A stretch of DNA of 64,000 bases from Coniochaeta sp. PMI_546 (lineage: Eukaryota; Ascomycota; Sordariomycetes; Coniochaetales; Coniochaetaceae). Under the pieces are notes generated by a model. It did no database searches. It was not told the DNA's origin and worked only from the letters and a program-made list of their open reading frames with translations. Positions 1 to 11,086 of the stretch are shown piece after piece. A program made the position numbers and the translations under genes. The DNA is taken from positions 2,790,001 through 2,854,000 of the forward strand of contig MU271145.1 of assembly GCA_021432605.1 (NCBI GenBank). The letters are read 5' to 3'. The first letter of the stretch is position 1. The number at the start of each line of letters is the position of its first letter.

Positions 1-732
1 ATATGTCCACACAGGTGCAAGACACTCGAGGCAGATTGAGCTCAGTTTCCGCCGTCGGAACTTTGTTGTTGAGTCCAAGACATGCTTGAAGGCCACGGGA
101 CGAAGCGAATACGGACAGAACGACGAGGTCGAATAGGCTCCTTCTCAACAAAATCGGCAATCAATATGACGAGAAGGCGATCCCTGTATGTCTCTCTTTT
201 TGCACAATGGGCGCCTAGAAGACGGTTTGTCTGCGGTTGTCTCGATGCAAGCTGCAGAGGCTCTTCGTGCAATCGGAGACGAGCAGCGACACCCGGCACC
301 ACTAATTGGCTCAAACTCTTGGGCTTCAGACAGCAGTAAAGACTGTTGTTGCAGCGAAGCTGGCGAGTAAAATCCGCTAAAGCGGGCAGCAGGTCGCTCT
401 TTTGGCCGCAGCCACGGCTCTTGGTGTGTACCACCGCAGGCTGATTTAGCCCGTAGCCTTGTCCCAGCACAGTATTGGCGGCTTCCCAGCACACCACCTG
501 TCATGTTTCCACGCCGGATAACAACTTGCAGGCTCCTGCACACTGCAGGACCGTCTGGAATGGTAATGGCCCGCAAACAACCTGCCATGTGCACTTGCGC
601 AGCAGACCATATTTGTATGCTGACTGGACAGGTTGTATGGTCCAGTGACTCGTGGCTCATGCAGTGGAACGGGCTGGAGTAAATTGAAGGAAACAAAAGG
701 GTTGCGCAGGAGGTAAAGGACAAAAAGGTCTC
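1..732. other. region downstream of the PXA gene, no convincing gene
   Basis: Several frames stay open here on the minus strand, including one that continues in frame past the TAG of the neighbouring PXA gene to about position 145. None of them resembles a protein family I recognise. The left edge of the window cuts whatever lies further out. Confidence 0.4.
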
Positions 733-2167
733 CTACCTGTCAAGAACGCCATCTACATCTGCGATCCGTCCTGGGCCGGTCATGGCAATCCACTGGAGAA
801 AGGACAATGTGCCGCTAAGCCATGGCATCCGCAGGTCTATTTCGATCAAATCCGATATTAGCGACCAGATACGAAACGCGAGCACGGGGACCTTGACTCG
901 CTCCGCACGTGCATCGAACAGGCTGGCAGGGTCTGTGGCCAGAGTTTCCGCCTTCTGACGAGTCATTTCATCGGCATGGCTACCGTCACGGGTCCGAGGA
1001 GGGATGGACCTCAATGAGACGACGGTGGTGAATGTGAGTCGGATCAAGTTGGCCGCGAGGAAGCACCACTGCAATAGCGTAAGAAATAGGCCGTGGATGG
1101 AGAACGATCTCGTTGCGCTGGTTGGCTGAATATTCGTGCTGATGGGACTTGTCAAAGGATCGCTTGCTCGCCGCCGAATCAGACCGGAGAGAATGATGAG
1201 ACCTTCCCATATTAGCCAGGGCTCCGCGAGTCTATTGGCCACAACGTTGCCAATGATAAGCTCCGAAAATATCTGGCCAACCAAGGCCGTGAGACAGTCA
1301 TTTTCGAGGTCCTCGGTGGGGAGGAGGAGAGCCAGGACGCCTTGAACCAGGAGCTGCCGGTATGCCGCCTCGTTCTCAGCTTGCTCGGTGATGGCGGATG
1401 GCGCGTCTGTTTTCGGAACAGGAGACAACGCCGGCAGGGGCCACATGGAATGGTAGATCTCGCGAGCATCGGTGTGGACTGGAGGCCGGGCAACCTGACT
1501 GTGGGATGCTCGGTAAGCTGAAGAGGGAAAGTCAGTTACATATCCTGGCAGAGGCAGAGAGGCAGACAGGCCAGCCGTGGCACACACTATTGACATGCTT
1601 GTCGAGGAGGTCGGGGATCTCGTCGAATAGCAAGCTCTCCAAGTCCACCTTTCGGAGCCTCTGCTCGAGGGCACGGGTGCAGTGGGCGATGATCTGGACC
1701 GTCTCGGCCACAAATGTCTCGTCCGGGGTGATCTTGTTGTACCATTTTTGGACGTACTCCCTCAGGATAATAGCGATAAGCGCGTAGAGCTGGAGATCGA
1801 CATCGTTGCGGCTGGTCAATGGCGGCAGCAAGTCTTCGATCGACGTAGAAGTATCTCTGCCCTTGTCGAGCTGTTGTTCGGGACAGAGAACACGACGGAT
1901 GAGGGAGGCGGTTGCTCGATCCGACAGAGGGTCGGCGACAGCAGCACGAGGGCCACGGCGTGCTCCAAGCTGTGATGGGGCGCGTGTTGCGGGTGTGCCA
2001 GCCCTGGAGATCGGGGTAGTCGCTGACGAGTGTGCGATAGGGGTCGCAGTGGTGGTGGAGATGTTACTGGATGCAGTGACGGATTCGGAGCTCAGACTGG
2101 ACGTGGGCGGTGCCTTGGGCACCCGCGGAGTCGGCACGCGAGGAGGTGCCGTTGCGCCAGTCGTCAT
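733..2167 (-). CDS. PXA (PX-associated) domain protein
   Basis: Two exons, 2167..1588 and 1517..733, separated by a 70-nt intron (donor GTGTGT, acceptor CTTCAG); the join closes the frame and gives 454 residues. A Ser/Thr/Pro-rich N-terminus of about 85 residues is followed by a helical PXA domain: the segments DRATASLIRRVL, LREYVQKWYNKIT and DLLDKHVNTYR lie in exon 1, and LLLPTEDLENDCLTALVGQI and the ELIIGNVVANRLAEP stretch in exon 2. Hydrophobic stretches towards the end (around LFLTLLQWCFLAANLIR) suggest membrane contact. PXA proteins such as Mdm1 relatives work at endosomes, vacuole or ER contact sites, so a membrane-trafficking role is inferred. The 3' end is uncertain: the last codon and TAG sit inside a fair splice donor (AG|GTAGGA), and relatives as I recall them have a longer C-terminus. 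It is divergent from the NFKBIL1-like gene. Confidence 0.75.
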
Positions 2168-2766
2168 GACGCTATCGTACTATGCAATAGCTACATCATG
2201 CAAGTAACAAGTCCTACTTGCTGCGCTCGAAATTAAGAGGGCGTTGCGGATTGTTTGCGATGTCGTGAAGATGTTGAAGATTGAGGTTCAGGTTGGAATG
2301 CGGGAAGGTGCAGCTAAAGCTAGGAGCCGCGCTGCAGTGATCATCTCGCCTAACGTCATGTGCTGTCAAATGTCAAATGCACGGCGGGCGGTGAGCTTGG
2401 ACGTGCATCATAGAGAGAGAAAGAGCATTTCGGCTTGAAAATAACAACATTACCATACCAAATTTACAATTATCTAAGAGCGCCCGTCGTTTGATATGGT
2501 TTCCAGCCTCTGATACATCATCTCGAACTCAACTTCATGTAGGAGCGTAAGGGAAAGAACAGGAATCGTAGTTGCTCCTTCCCTGTCTACCTAACATAAA
2601 GTACACTAGAGTCTCCTGGACCCTAGCTTTCCACGTTTTATCTTATCATATCTTATCGCTATCGATAAGGCAATGTTCCTCCATCAACGTCATTGCCTCC
2701 GGTGTCTCGACAGCGACTGCGAATATCAACATCAACATTCTGCAGACCTAGCATGGCTGTGCAACA
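2168..2766. promoter_or_regulatory. divergent intergenic region, PXA / NFKBIL1-like
   Basis: This 599-bp region separates two divergently transcribed genes and must hold both promoters. The visible signals are three GATA-factor core sites clustered about 100-125 bp upstream of the rightward ATG (listed separately). No small gene is seen in it. Confidence 0.5.
2642..2669. promoter_or_regulatory. cluster of three GATAAG sites
   Basis: CTTATC occurs at 2642-2647 and 2652-2657 and GATAAG at 2664-2669, all within 28 bp. HGATAR is the core bound by fungal GATA zinc-finger factors (the AreA/NIT2, SreA and WC families). The cluster lies about 100 bp before the start of the NFKBIL1-like gene. Binding itself is inferred. 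Confidence 0.4.
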
Positions 2767-3861
2767 ATGACAGACGCACTCCCCTCGCCCAAGCGGCGAC
2801 GCATCTTAAGTTCCATGAATCCAGACGGATACGTTGACCAGAGGAGGTCAGCTTCTCCAAACGCAGCAGCGTCCATGTTTACCTCTCAACCTCCATCCTC
2901 AACTCCTCCTCTAGCCGACAATGTGAACGGCGACCAGGCTGCAGAACCGGACCCTTCAGAAGCAGCACCAAAACCCTCCAGATTCCGCTTCAAATCCAAG
3001 CACTCCTCTCGGCACCATCACCGAAGCTCGCGCCACCGCCAGGACGACCGAGACTCAAGACGCGACGACCACGAACCATCTTCCTCCAGGCGGCACCGCC
3101 ACCACCGCCATAAACGGCGGCACCGCACCCCTCCCCCGGCCGAAGCCGAGGAGACACCGGACCCCGCCGCCAGCGGCCGTCTGTCCCCCAACGCCGCCTT
3201 CCGCGAGTCTCTCTTCGACGCCATGGCCGACGACGAGGGGGCTGCCTACTGGGAGGGCGTCTACGGCCAGCCGATACACGTCTACTCGCGCGATAGACCC
3301 TCTGACTCGACCGACCCTGAAAGAGGAGAGCTAGAACGCATGACGGATGATGAGTACGCTACGTTTGTGAGACGGAAGATGTGGGAGAAGACGCACGCAG
3401 GGTTGCTTGAGGAGCGGGCCAGAAGGGAGGAGGAGAAGAAACGGAAAGAGAGGGAGCGCGAGGAGGATAGGAGGATAACGGAGGAGATGGAGCGGAGTTT
3501 GAGGAGGGGAGAGGAGAGGAGACGGAGGAAGGTCTGGAAGCAGGGCTGGGAACGGTATACTGATGCTTGGGCGGGTTGGGATGGGGGCGTTGATGCGTTG
3601 CCTTGGCCTACAAGGAATGGCACGAGGGAAGGGGTAGGTGCTGAGGGTGAGGTCAGAGAGTTCTTTGAGAAGGGGCTTGATAGAGAGGAACTAGGGGAGA
3701 AGGAGTTTTCTGCGAGGCTGAAGGAGGAGAGGGTTCGGTGGCATCCTGATAAGGTGCAGCAGAAGTTGGGAGGCACTGTCGAGGGAGATGTCATGAAGGA
3801 CGTCACGGCCATTTTTCAGATTATTGATAGACTATGGAATGATACCCGGTCGAAGGCTTAG
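2767..3861 (+). CDS. NF-kappa-B inhibitor-like protein 1 (NFKBIL1-like) homologue
   Basis: A single-exon gene of 364 residues. The first 130 residues are disordered, with an Arg/His/Ser-rich tract like those of splicing-associated nuclear proteins and a KRRR motif near the start. The middle third is a highly charged coiled coil (about residues 205-265, EERARREEEKKRKERE-type). The C-terminus carries a degenerate J-like segment, with RWHPDK followed by IFQIIDRLWND. This layout matches the fungal proteins annotated as NFKBIL1-like; the animal protein is nuclear and has been linked to mRNA processing, so a nuclear RNA-related role is inferred. The J-like HPD sits at the very end rather than in a complete J-domain. 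Its stop codon is only 47 bp from the stop of the convergent patatin-fold gene. Confidence 0.8.
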   Translation: MTDALPSPKRRRILSSMNPDGYVDQRRSASPNAAASMFTSQPPSSTPPLADNVNGDQAAEPDPSEAAPKPSRFRFKSKHSSRHHHRSSRHRQDDRDSRRDDHEPSSSRRHRHHRHKRRHRTPPPAEAEETPDPAASGRLSPNAAFRESLFDAMADDEGAAYWEGVYGQPIHVYSRDRPSDSTDPERGELERMTDDEYATFVRRKMWEKTHAGLLEERARREEEKKRKEREREEDRRITEEMERSLRRGEERRRRKVWKQGWERYTDAWAGWDGGVDALPWPTRNGTREGVGAEGEVREFFEKGLDREELGEKEFSARLKEERVRWHPDKVQQKLGGTVEGDVMKDVTAIFQIIDRLWNDTRSKA

Positions 3862-3908
3862 CACCGCTGAGCGTTCGGTCCTCTGTTTCTGATTGTGTTA
3901 TCCTGCAT

Positions 3909-5567
3909 TTACCTGATAAGCTCCATCGCGTGCTGTATCGCGCGGTTTCGCGCCGCCCTCCTGCGACTCTCCAGGTCCATGCAGTACTGTCTGAGCTTAT
4001 CAATCTTCGCCGCCGCGCAGTTAGCTTCGTATTGCAACATTTCCCCGTCTGCGGTAGTGCGGTCGACGGCCCTGTCGAGCCGGAAGTAGTGGTTCTCCGT
4101 GAAGTCTTCCGTGAACACATCGGGTCGCCCACTGTCGCTTTGGGCTTCTGAGCAAAGCTGGGCGTTCAAGCTCAGGACTTGCTCAAAGGTAAGCCTGTTC
4201 TGCTCTTCATCCCCGCGCGTTCTGTCGTTCTCAATGTCTGCCTCTTCAGCAGTCTTCCTCTTGCTCAAGCCCGTCCCTATACTCACGAACACTCGCTCTC
4301 GACTTCCTAGTCGATCGTCTCCGAAGATCAAATCAACCTCCTTCCTGGCCAAATCAAGCGGATTGTAGAACCTCGCCAGTGAGCCAAGATTCCTGCCGGT
4401 CCCTTTTCTGCCAAGAAGCTCCGAGTTGTAAAAGGCCAGGTGCGAGACAGTCGCCATGACAGCCTCCACGATGGAGCAATTGGGGTCGACAGGATCACCT
4501 GGGCGATAAACGTTCCACTTGTAATCATGATCGACGGCATAACGATGGCTCCTCAGCTTCCTGGCCTGGATGTATTGTGTTCCGCCAACACGATCCTCCA
4601 AAGCACTCACAAGCACCTTGCCCAAGGCTGGATCGTCGCCTTCCAGCAGGTCTGTTCCTAGGTTTCGAAGCTTGACGAGCTCTGTGATCTTCTTCGCCAG
4701 CTTGTCTGCGGCCGTACTGGGCAGCATGACAGGCCCTTCCACAACCTTGATTCTATCCATCTGTGTCAGTGGTGTGAAAACGTCCTCTTCGACACCACGA
4801 TAGAATTGGATGACTTCCTCAACGGACATGCGGAGGCGGCCGAGCAGAATGGCAATCATTCCTCCGGTGCCATTACCAACGATGAGGTGGAAAACTTCAC
4901 ACGGCTTCAGGATCCTGCCAGGTTCTTGGTCTTGTAGCCTGAACCAGCGCGTGAGTTTTTTCATAAACGTGTCCAGCATCTCCAGCTGGATGGTCGTGCG
5001 GCTACCACCTCCATAATCTAGGGAAAGTACGATAGCTGGTCCGTCGGGGAAGGTCGCAATGGGCAATGCCGGTTCGCCCTCTTCCTGGATGAAGGGTGGA
5101 GGTTGAACTGTGCTATAAACACGGTCAATGGACGTGTCTTGGTCCAGATGCTCGAGCTTTCTAGTTATGACGTCCAGTGTCTTGTCCAATGTCTCGTCCA
5201 GATCTCTCTCGGCTCGCATCCACCCGGCTTGCGGTGGATCAACATGCTTTGTCTGCTCATCCTCTCGCCTTTCAACTTTCTCAGCAGGCTTATATTGCCT
5301 TTGAAAGGGTTGGCATGCGCGAGGGTCGGCATACATTGATCTGGGCAGGTAGTCATGTCCGACTAACCTTTTCGAAGTCTGAAGTGCTTCATCACTCAGT
5401 GATGGAAGCGGCGGTTCTCCTTCGCCCTTGCCTTTGCGTTCTTTTACTTTGTGATTGAGCGCTGTCTCGACAGTCTTCCCGGCTTCAAGGTCATCGTCAC
5501 TGCTATGGTCTTCGAATAAGTGTAACGCACGCATCTTGTGTTGCTTGTCCTCGTCTCTGGACGTCAT
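3909..5567 (-). CDS. patatin-like phospholipase-fold protein, probably catalytically dead
   Basis: A single-exon gene of 552 residues. The first 170 residues are charged and low in complexity. The rest follows the patatin fold: IVLSLDYGGGSR at 179-190 aligns with the oxyanion loop (DGGGxR), and the nucleophile elbow position reads GNGTGG at 231-236, followed by the typical MIAILLGRLRMSVEE helix. In active patatins this elbow is GTSTGG (GxSxG); here the nucleophile serine is a glycine (residue 233). The second catalytic element, a DGG/DGA motif after the conserved SIVEAVMAT helix, cannot be found either. Family knowledge therefore predicts loss of acyl-hydrolase activity while the fold is kept, so a binding or regulatory role is possible. 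No signal peptide or membrane segment is seen. It is convergent with the NFKBIL1-like gene. Confidence 0.8.
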   Translation of the reverse strand: MTSRDEDKQHKMRALHLFEDHSSDDDLEAGKTVETALNHKVKERKGKGEGEPPLPSLSDEALQTSKRLVGHDYLPRSMYADPRACQPFQRQYKPAEKVERREDEQTKHVDPPQAGWMRAERDLDETLDKTLDVITRKLEHLDQDTSIDRVYSTVQPPPFIQEEGEPALPIATFPDGPAIVLSLDYGGGSRTTIQLEMLDTFMKKLTRWFRLQDQEPGRILKPCEVFHLIVGNGTGGMIAILLGRLRMSVEEVIQFYRGVEEDVFTPLTQMDRIKVVEGPVMLPSTAADKLAKKITELVKLRNLGTDLLEGDDPALGKVLVSALEDRVGGTQYIQARKLRSHRYAVDHDYKWNVYRPGDPVDPNCSIVEAVMATVSHLAFYNSELLGRKGTGRNLGSLARFYNPLDLARKEVDLIFGDDRLGSRERVFVSIGTGLSKRKTAEEADIENDRTRGDEEQNRLTFEQVLSLNAQLCSEAQSDSGRPDVFTEDFTENHYFRLDRAVDRTTADGEMLQYEANCAAAKIDKLRQYCMDLESRRRAARNRAIQHAMELIR

Positions 5568-6383
5568 CTTTGTTTGCTCTGCTCGCGCCTAAAATTTCGT
5601 TTGAAGGGGTCGATGCTGCTTAAAAATATGGGAATCTGTCTGAGCTGTCAGTTTGGGCAGTAGTGGCTCTTTATAGCCTGCTGTCCAGGTCCGCTCGAGG
5701 TTCTTTGTTCGCGGGATATTGGTGACTCGATGCCAACACATGAGTATCATAAAGCACCTTCTGATCGCTAGCGCGAATTGCGACAAAGAGGGTGCCCAAA
5801 GCCTCGTGAATTTGCCAGTATCAATTCCTAAGTTATCCTGAGAGAAGTTGCGTGATTTGTTGCGGCCTTTGGGACCAGTGGTGCTGGTCAACGCTGTCGA
5901 ACGGGTTTCATTGTTGACTCCCCCTATTCACCTGGTCAGCCTTCAACATCAAAGATACAACACAACCAACGACAATATCACATAGCTTGGAAATCAGGGA
6001 TTCGGGTGTGGTGTGACGGTCATCGGTCTTTGTGTGAATTGGGTAATGACACGGCATTGTCTTCGCTCCAATCATAGTCACCATGCTAGCGTTTCAGTTG
6101 TCAAGGCAGATGATTTGTGGTGCAAAAGTGACTTTTGTTGCCTTTACTATTGGAATGCAAATCCAAATGACTCTATCGCACATCAGACTGCACCTGCGGG
6201 GACACCCAGCGACAGAGTATGTCGGTTTCTTTCCGATCCAGCTCTCGTAGTGATCAAGCGACACAGCAACCAACCAACTGGCCAGCTTATTAATCAATAG
6301 CCCTCTCAACGATATTACAAGTCTTTCCACCATACATTATCCTCCTTCTCCGGTCATCAACCCCGTAACTCACTCAAACTGAT
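5568..6383. other. intergenic region, no gene seen
   Basis: This is the upstream region of the patatin-fold gene and the downstream region of the Ser/Ala-rich gene. The short open frames on both strands have no recognisable features. Confidence 0.5.
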
Positions 6384-6924
6384 CTACCAGTTGGCCATAA
6401 CAGCAGCACCGCCAAAGAGAGCACCCATACCAACGGCAGCAGTCTGGTAAGCCGCGGCGTTACCAGTGTTACTGGCGGCGCTCTTGGTGGCGCTGGCGAT
6501 GCTGCTCGCCGCTTGGCTGGTGAGGGAAGCGATCTCGGAGCTCAGGCTCGAGGCGGCCGAGCCGGTGGCAGTGGCGAGGGAGGAGCTGAGCGCGGAGGAC
6601 CGCGAGGCGAGGTCCGAGCTGACCGACGAGGAGACGGAGGAAATCCTCGAAGACAGCGAGGAGGAGACGCTGCTAGCGGACGAAGCGAGCGAGCTAGTCT
6701 CCGAGGAACCTGCCGAAGCTGCCGAGGAGGTCACTGAAGAGACAACGCTCGAGAGCGAGCTCGCGATTGAGCTTGCGGCATCTTGTGTCGTTGTTGTTGT
6801 TTGGGCCTAGTCACAAGACTATTAGTAGGCTGGATCTAGACATCTTGTGGTGAGGTGGTCAGTAACATACAGAAACCAGGGAGAAGGCTCCCACGAGGAC
6901 ACTGGCAATGGTAGCGAAACGCAT
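6384..6924 (-). CDS. small secreted Ser/Ala-rich protein, possibly GPI-anchored
   Basis: Two exons, 6924..6871 and 6806..6384, joined by a 64-nt intron (GTATGT donor, CTAG acceptor); together 158 residues. The first exon encodes almost exactly the signal peptide, MRFATIASVLVGAFSLVS, which starts with the MRFA signature common in fungal secreted proteins, and cleavage is expected at the exon junction (AQ). The mature part is about 60 percent Ser and Ala with short repeated SSxxSS runs and no cysteine. The last 17 residues (AVGMGALFGGAAVMANW) are hydrophobic, as in a GPI-anchor signal, with small residues before them as a possible omega site. A heavily O-mannosylated wall or surface protein is the likely role. 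No enzymatic domain is present. Confidence 0.75.
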
Positions 6925-8515
6925 GTTGACTATGTGTGGTTTGATAGTGGTAGTGGTGGTTTGGAGTGTTGGAGAGTGGGAGGTAGGAGTAGCAAGTAGA
7001 TTATGTAGCAGTGAAATATGCCTGGAGGAGGAGTAAGGTAATGTAGTAGATGTTTGAACACCACCGGAGTCCGGGTTGGCACATCTTTATAACAGTCAGT
7101 GGCGGATGGGGCTGAAGCATCGTCCAAGTCGGTACTGTGGTAACTTATCCCAACGTCATCGCCGAGCCACACGTCCATGCCAGGCTTTGTGCATGATGAG
7201 GCCGGGCGTAGGACTGTGTACGTACATAGTAGACTAACCCAACGTTGCGAATAGGAAGGGGTCCATGTCTGTTGGGGGGGTTCCCACAGGGACGTTGTTA
7301 CGACGAAGACCAATGATCTCATAAGTGTTGGGTAACCGCCACATCAATGCCACCAAACAAAACAGTCGCCCAGCAGACGGTGCTCGACTCTACATTAGTG
7401 TACTTGCTGAACAGACCACTCTCCGCTGGTAAACTGGTTTCTGAGACCCAACGTCAAGGCTGTGGCTGAAACCCTGTGGTGTCCCGGTTTCTCACTGGGG
7501 CTGAGTGGAGGAGGTACAAAGCAATCCAGTCCAGTTACCATTTGATCCGCCGTTAGGTCTCCACTACATGTGTATACATAACAAACAGAGCAACCGAAGA
7601 CGCAGGAGATGGAAGCACCACCCCGCAAATGCATGGATGACGATGGAGTAACCTTGACTGCGTAATGAGGACGTAGGCTGTTTCAGCTCGTTTGTGAGGA
7701 TATGTGTCACGACCTGCAGTGGATTAAGTGCCGAAAACCCGGCCAAAGACAGTTGAGGAGGCGACCAGGACAAACACGTTACTTTGTCTTGGTAGTTTAG
7801 ACAGCCCTGACAGCTTGTAGTGTAGTCAAATCGTAGTGAATCGCCAAGAAGCTTCCATGTATTCCGTGAGGTAGGTAGCCTGGACCGGGGAGCATGGAGA
7901 AACACCAATAGAGCGACTCCGAGACGACAGGGTGTGCTGGCCACGCCCCGCAGTGCGATCCAATTCCGATCCATTGTCACAGCGGGCACTAGTGTACCGC
8001 ATATAGTGCGTCATAAAACTGCGGTTTCTGGATTTTAGGTTGCTGCAAGCCTGCAAGCCAAGAACCCAAATGGTCCCTAATTTGAAAATGCCGGAAACCT
8101 TGCCGTGCATGCGCCGTGGCGACCGGCCTCACGGGGAATGAACCAGTAGAAGGCACGGGTGCACGAAAGGGACGAAGGCATCAATTGCTTGCTGGTCCAT
8201 TCGGTGGCCTGGCCTGTCTGCCTAATCATGAGCAATGGCCGGGGGCAATCGACGATGTGTAAGAGAAAGCTTGCAGCTTTGGTTAGTCCGATTCGTCCAG
8301 GTTTGAGCCGCAATGTGACGCCATTCAACCCCACATGATGCAAGGACCCGGATGCTCAGAATGTGTGGTTGACGGGAACACCGGCAAACATGCCCGACAT
8401 GCTCCCAGGCGTGTCCGAAACGGGGTATTGCAACAAAGCATCGAGCTGGTTGCCTTGGTTTATCGCGCAGTCGAGTGGATCAACGAGGTCCAAAGAGGCA
8501 ATGACCAGCTCATAT
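6925..8515. other. intergenic region, no gene seen
   Basis: About 1.6 kb between the Ser/Ala-rich gene and the 3' end of SIN1. Open frames of up to 141 codons on the minus strand have no recognisable domain, no splice-consistent extension and no codon pattern like the neighbours. The part nearest 6925 should hold the promoter of the secreted-protein gene. Confidence 0.5.
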
Positions 8516-11086
8516 TCAAACTTCTCTGTACGGCGAAATGCCTTTCTTAAGCTCCGCAACAATCTCTGCGGCTTCATCGGTACTCCTCGTCTCAAAATCA
8601 TACCGCTTGCTTTCCGTTGCCTTGTAAACAACAAGCTGAGTGGCAAGATTCGGTCAGCGTCAGGCAGACACCCAAGGGGCACACGGAGGATGAACTAACC
8701 TTGAAGTTTGTTGGATGTTTCCGAGACACCTTGCACCCAACAACATTGCTGAAATGCACCGTAGTCGTCTTGCCACCCCCTTCCATGATCTTGCCCTGCG
8801 AAGCCGGCATGATGTGGATATACTCCCCGTCTATCACGAATAACCGCTCGTTCATGGCAACAAAGCGCATCGGCTGCTTGCGCCAAACAGTGTACTTCTT
8901 GTAGTTGGCGTTGCCGCCCAGCTCGTCCATTTTCAATGCCTCCTTCGCCAGCGGATGAGTACCCATGATTTTGCCCTTCTTCCCTCTTCCGAAGCTTTGA
9001 TTCTCCGTGAAGAGGAATGGCTTTGGCGATGAACTGCTAGGTGATCCCGTCATGCTCAACGGTCCATCTGTCGCAAAGCGGCGCCTATACAGGTCCAGGT
9101 CCGTGATGTTGCCGATCGAAGACACAGCACGGTCCAGTAAAACTACAGCGCCGGAGCCCGGGAGTTTCAGCACGTGGTTAGCCTTGTCTAGTTGCCTCTT
9201 CCGGCAAACCATATCCAGTACTTCGGCCAGATAGGTGTCTGTAGTCACATCTAGTGTGACCAACTGTCCGGGAGCCACATCTGATGAATGTATATGAATA
9301 CGTAGTAGCTTGTGCTGTCCTCGCGCGGTGTTGGTGGCTGAGGACGGCTGTGGCTGTTGTGGCATATCGGCAAGCAGCGTGTTCGGTCGGTGTTGTGTTG
9401 TAATGATTGGGTTCAAGTATGGCCGGGGAGGTGGTGGCACTGCCGTGGTTGGCTGCGGCGTGTTCCGCGGCGTGGTCTCCTCGCTCTCCTCGCCATCGCC
9501 TGTTTCCTCTTGCTGGAACTCCGGTGTGAGCTTTTGATTCTCGGCAAACTGCTCCGGAGACGCTTGTATCAGAGCGAACGAGTCGTAGACCCTGGAATTT
9601 GATCGCCCTCTGCCTGCTCTGTTGTTCGCCGTGGTGAATGATGTCAGCTGCTTCCTCCGGTCCAGCGGAGGGAAATCTTCGTCTACTTCGCCATCTTCCT
9701 CGACCATGCGGAGCATCCACCAGTTGACGTTCAGCTTGTCACTCGGAAGAGGTGGCTCGAGTTTCTCCTCATTGTAGCGCCAGAGACTCAAGCCGATGAG
9801 ATCTGCTACGGTTACCGATCTATCACCGCCCTCGCCTTGATGGACGGTCCGTCGAATACGGACCTCGAACGGCTTGGAAGACTTGGAAAATGGAGCGTAT
9901 ATGCGCAGCATGATAGGATTCGGGTCGCCCTGGCCAGAGAGCGAAGCGAAACTATCAAAGGGGACGGCGGGTTTCGTCTTCTTGGCATTCAACGCCGCAG
10001 ATAACAAGCTCTTGGGCTGTATCATGCTCAGGGGCCTGATCGCACTCATCGGACGGGCAGGAGGCAAATCTCCGACCATTTGCAGTGGAGCGGGCATCGC
10101 AGACCTGCGGATTGTAGATCTTCTCGTGAACTCTCTTGGCGGGGTGCCCACAACCTGTTCTCGCGGTGACGCATTGATGGGGTTGTCCACTGCCATCAAG
10201 ACGGAGGCAGAGTCCATACTTTCCACGAAATTGGAAGATAGATCAGACACATCCGAATCCTCATCTTCCTCGCCCTCTAACAGATCGCTCTCTTGACGCT
10301 TGATGCCTATTGCGGGGTCGGAGTTCAGTCTTACGGAGAGTTTAACAGCGCGAGCTGCCGCTCGAGCTGCCTCTCTCTGTTTATGAAAACCTGAAGCATC
10401 AAACTCGTTCTCGGAGGACACCTCACTGCTTGTAACGGTGTCCCGTCGTGCTCGTTCCTTCACCGTCTCGAGTGCTGACTGGGAACCTCTCCTGGCACCC
10501 GGGCGCGGAGAGGAGAGGGAGGATGGCTGTCGAGCGCTGACCGACTGGATGGGGGATGATCCTGACCGGTTCCGCACAGGCATTTTCGCGAATTTGATCT
10601 GCTGAGCAGCTCGCTGATCTGTGTCGTCGTCGCTTTCATCGGTCAGGTCGCTACTGTCATCTTCCTCCATCTGCTCCCGACGTCTTCGTCGCTTCGTAGC
10701 TAATCCAGGTCCGACTGTGTCGCCCCCTCCGCCTGCGAGCATTCCTCCATCTTCGACTTCATCCTCGAGGGTCAATCGTCGTGCGCGAGGAGCCTGAAAG
10801 TACTCGGAGGCGATCGCAGTCGGAATTGGAGGCGAATGTGTTCTCTTGACAAGACTCGGGTTCGGACGCCACCCAGCAGCTTTGAAAGGCGCGGTGTTAA
10901 GGAAGGACTCGTTTAGGGTGATGAGTCGCTCGCCGACACCGTCTGCAATATCATTGAGGTAACCGGTTCGCAATTGATAGGATACGAGGCTAGGAAGCCA
11001 TTGTCAGCGACGTTGATAAGCAATGTGATCTTTGCTCAAGAGAAAGAGCATCGAATTACTTACTCTTCAACTTGTATGACCGACAT
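8516..11086 (-). CDS. TORC2 subunit SIN1/AVO1 (stress-activated MAP kinase interacting protein)
   Basis: Three exons, 11086..11064, 10989..8700 and 8635..8516 (introns of 74 and 64 nt), close to 810 residues. The N-terminal LVSYQLRTGYLNDIADGVGER segment is typical of Sin1/Avo1. Domains in order are a disordered acidic region, the CRIM domain around residues 320-470 (PNPIMLRIYAPFSKSS, ending in VNWWMLRMVEEDGEVDEDFP), a Ras-binding-like ubiquitin-fold segment (LLRIHIHSSDVAPGQLVTLDV) and a C-terminal PH domain (KYTVWRKQPMRFVAMNER to FETRSTDEAAEIVAELKKG). In the family, CRIM recruits AGC-kinase substrates to TOR complex 2 and the PH domain binds phosphoinositides at the plasma membrane. The first exon encodes only seven complete codons. 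The gene is divergent from the PRCC gene. Confidence 0.92.

Noticed and set aside
145-723. Third exon of the PXA gene
   Set aside because: The frame is open but none of the three frames shows the C-terminal family segment I would expect, so no exon is called.
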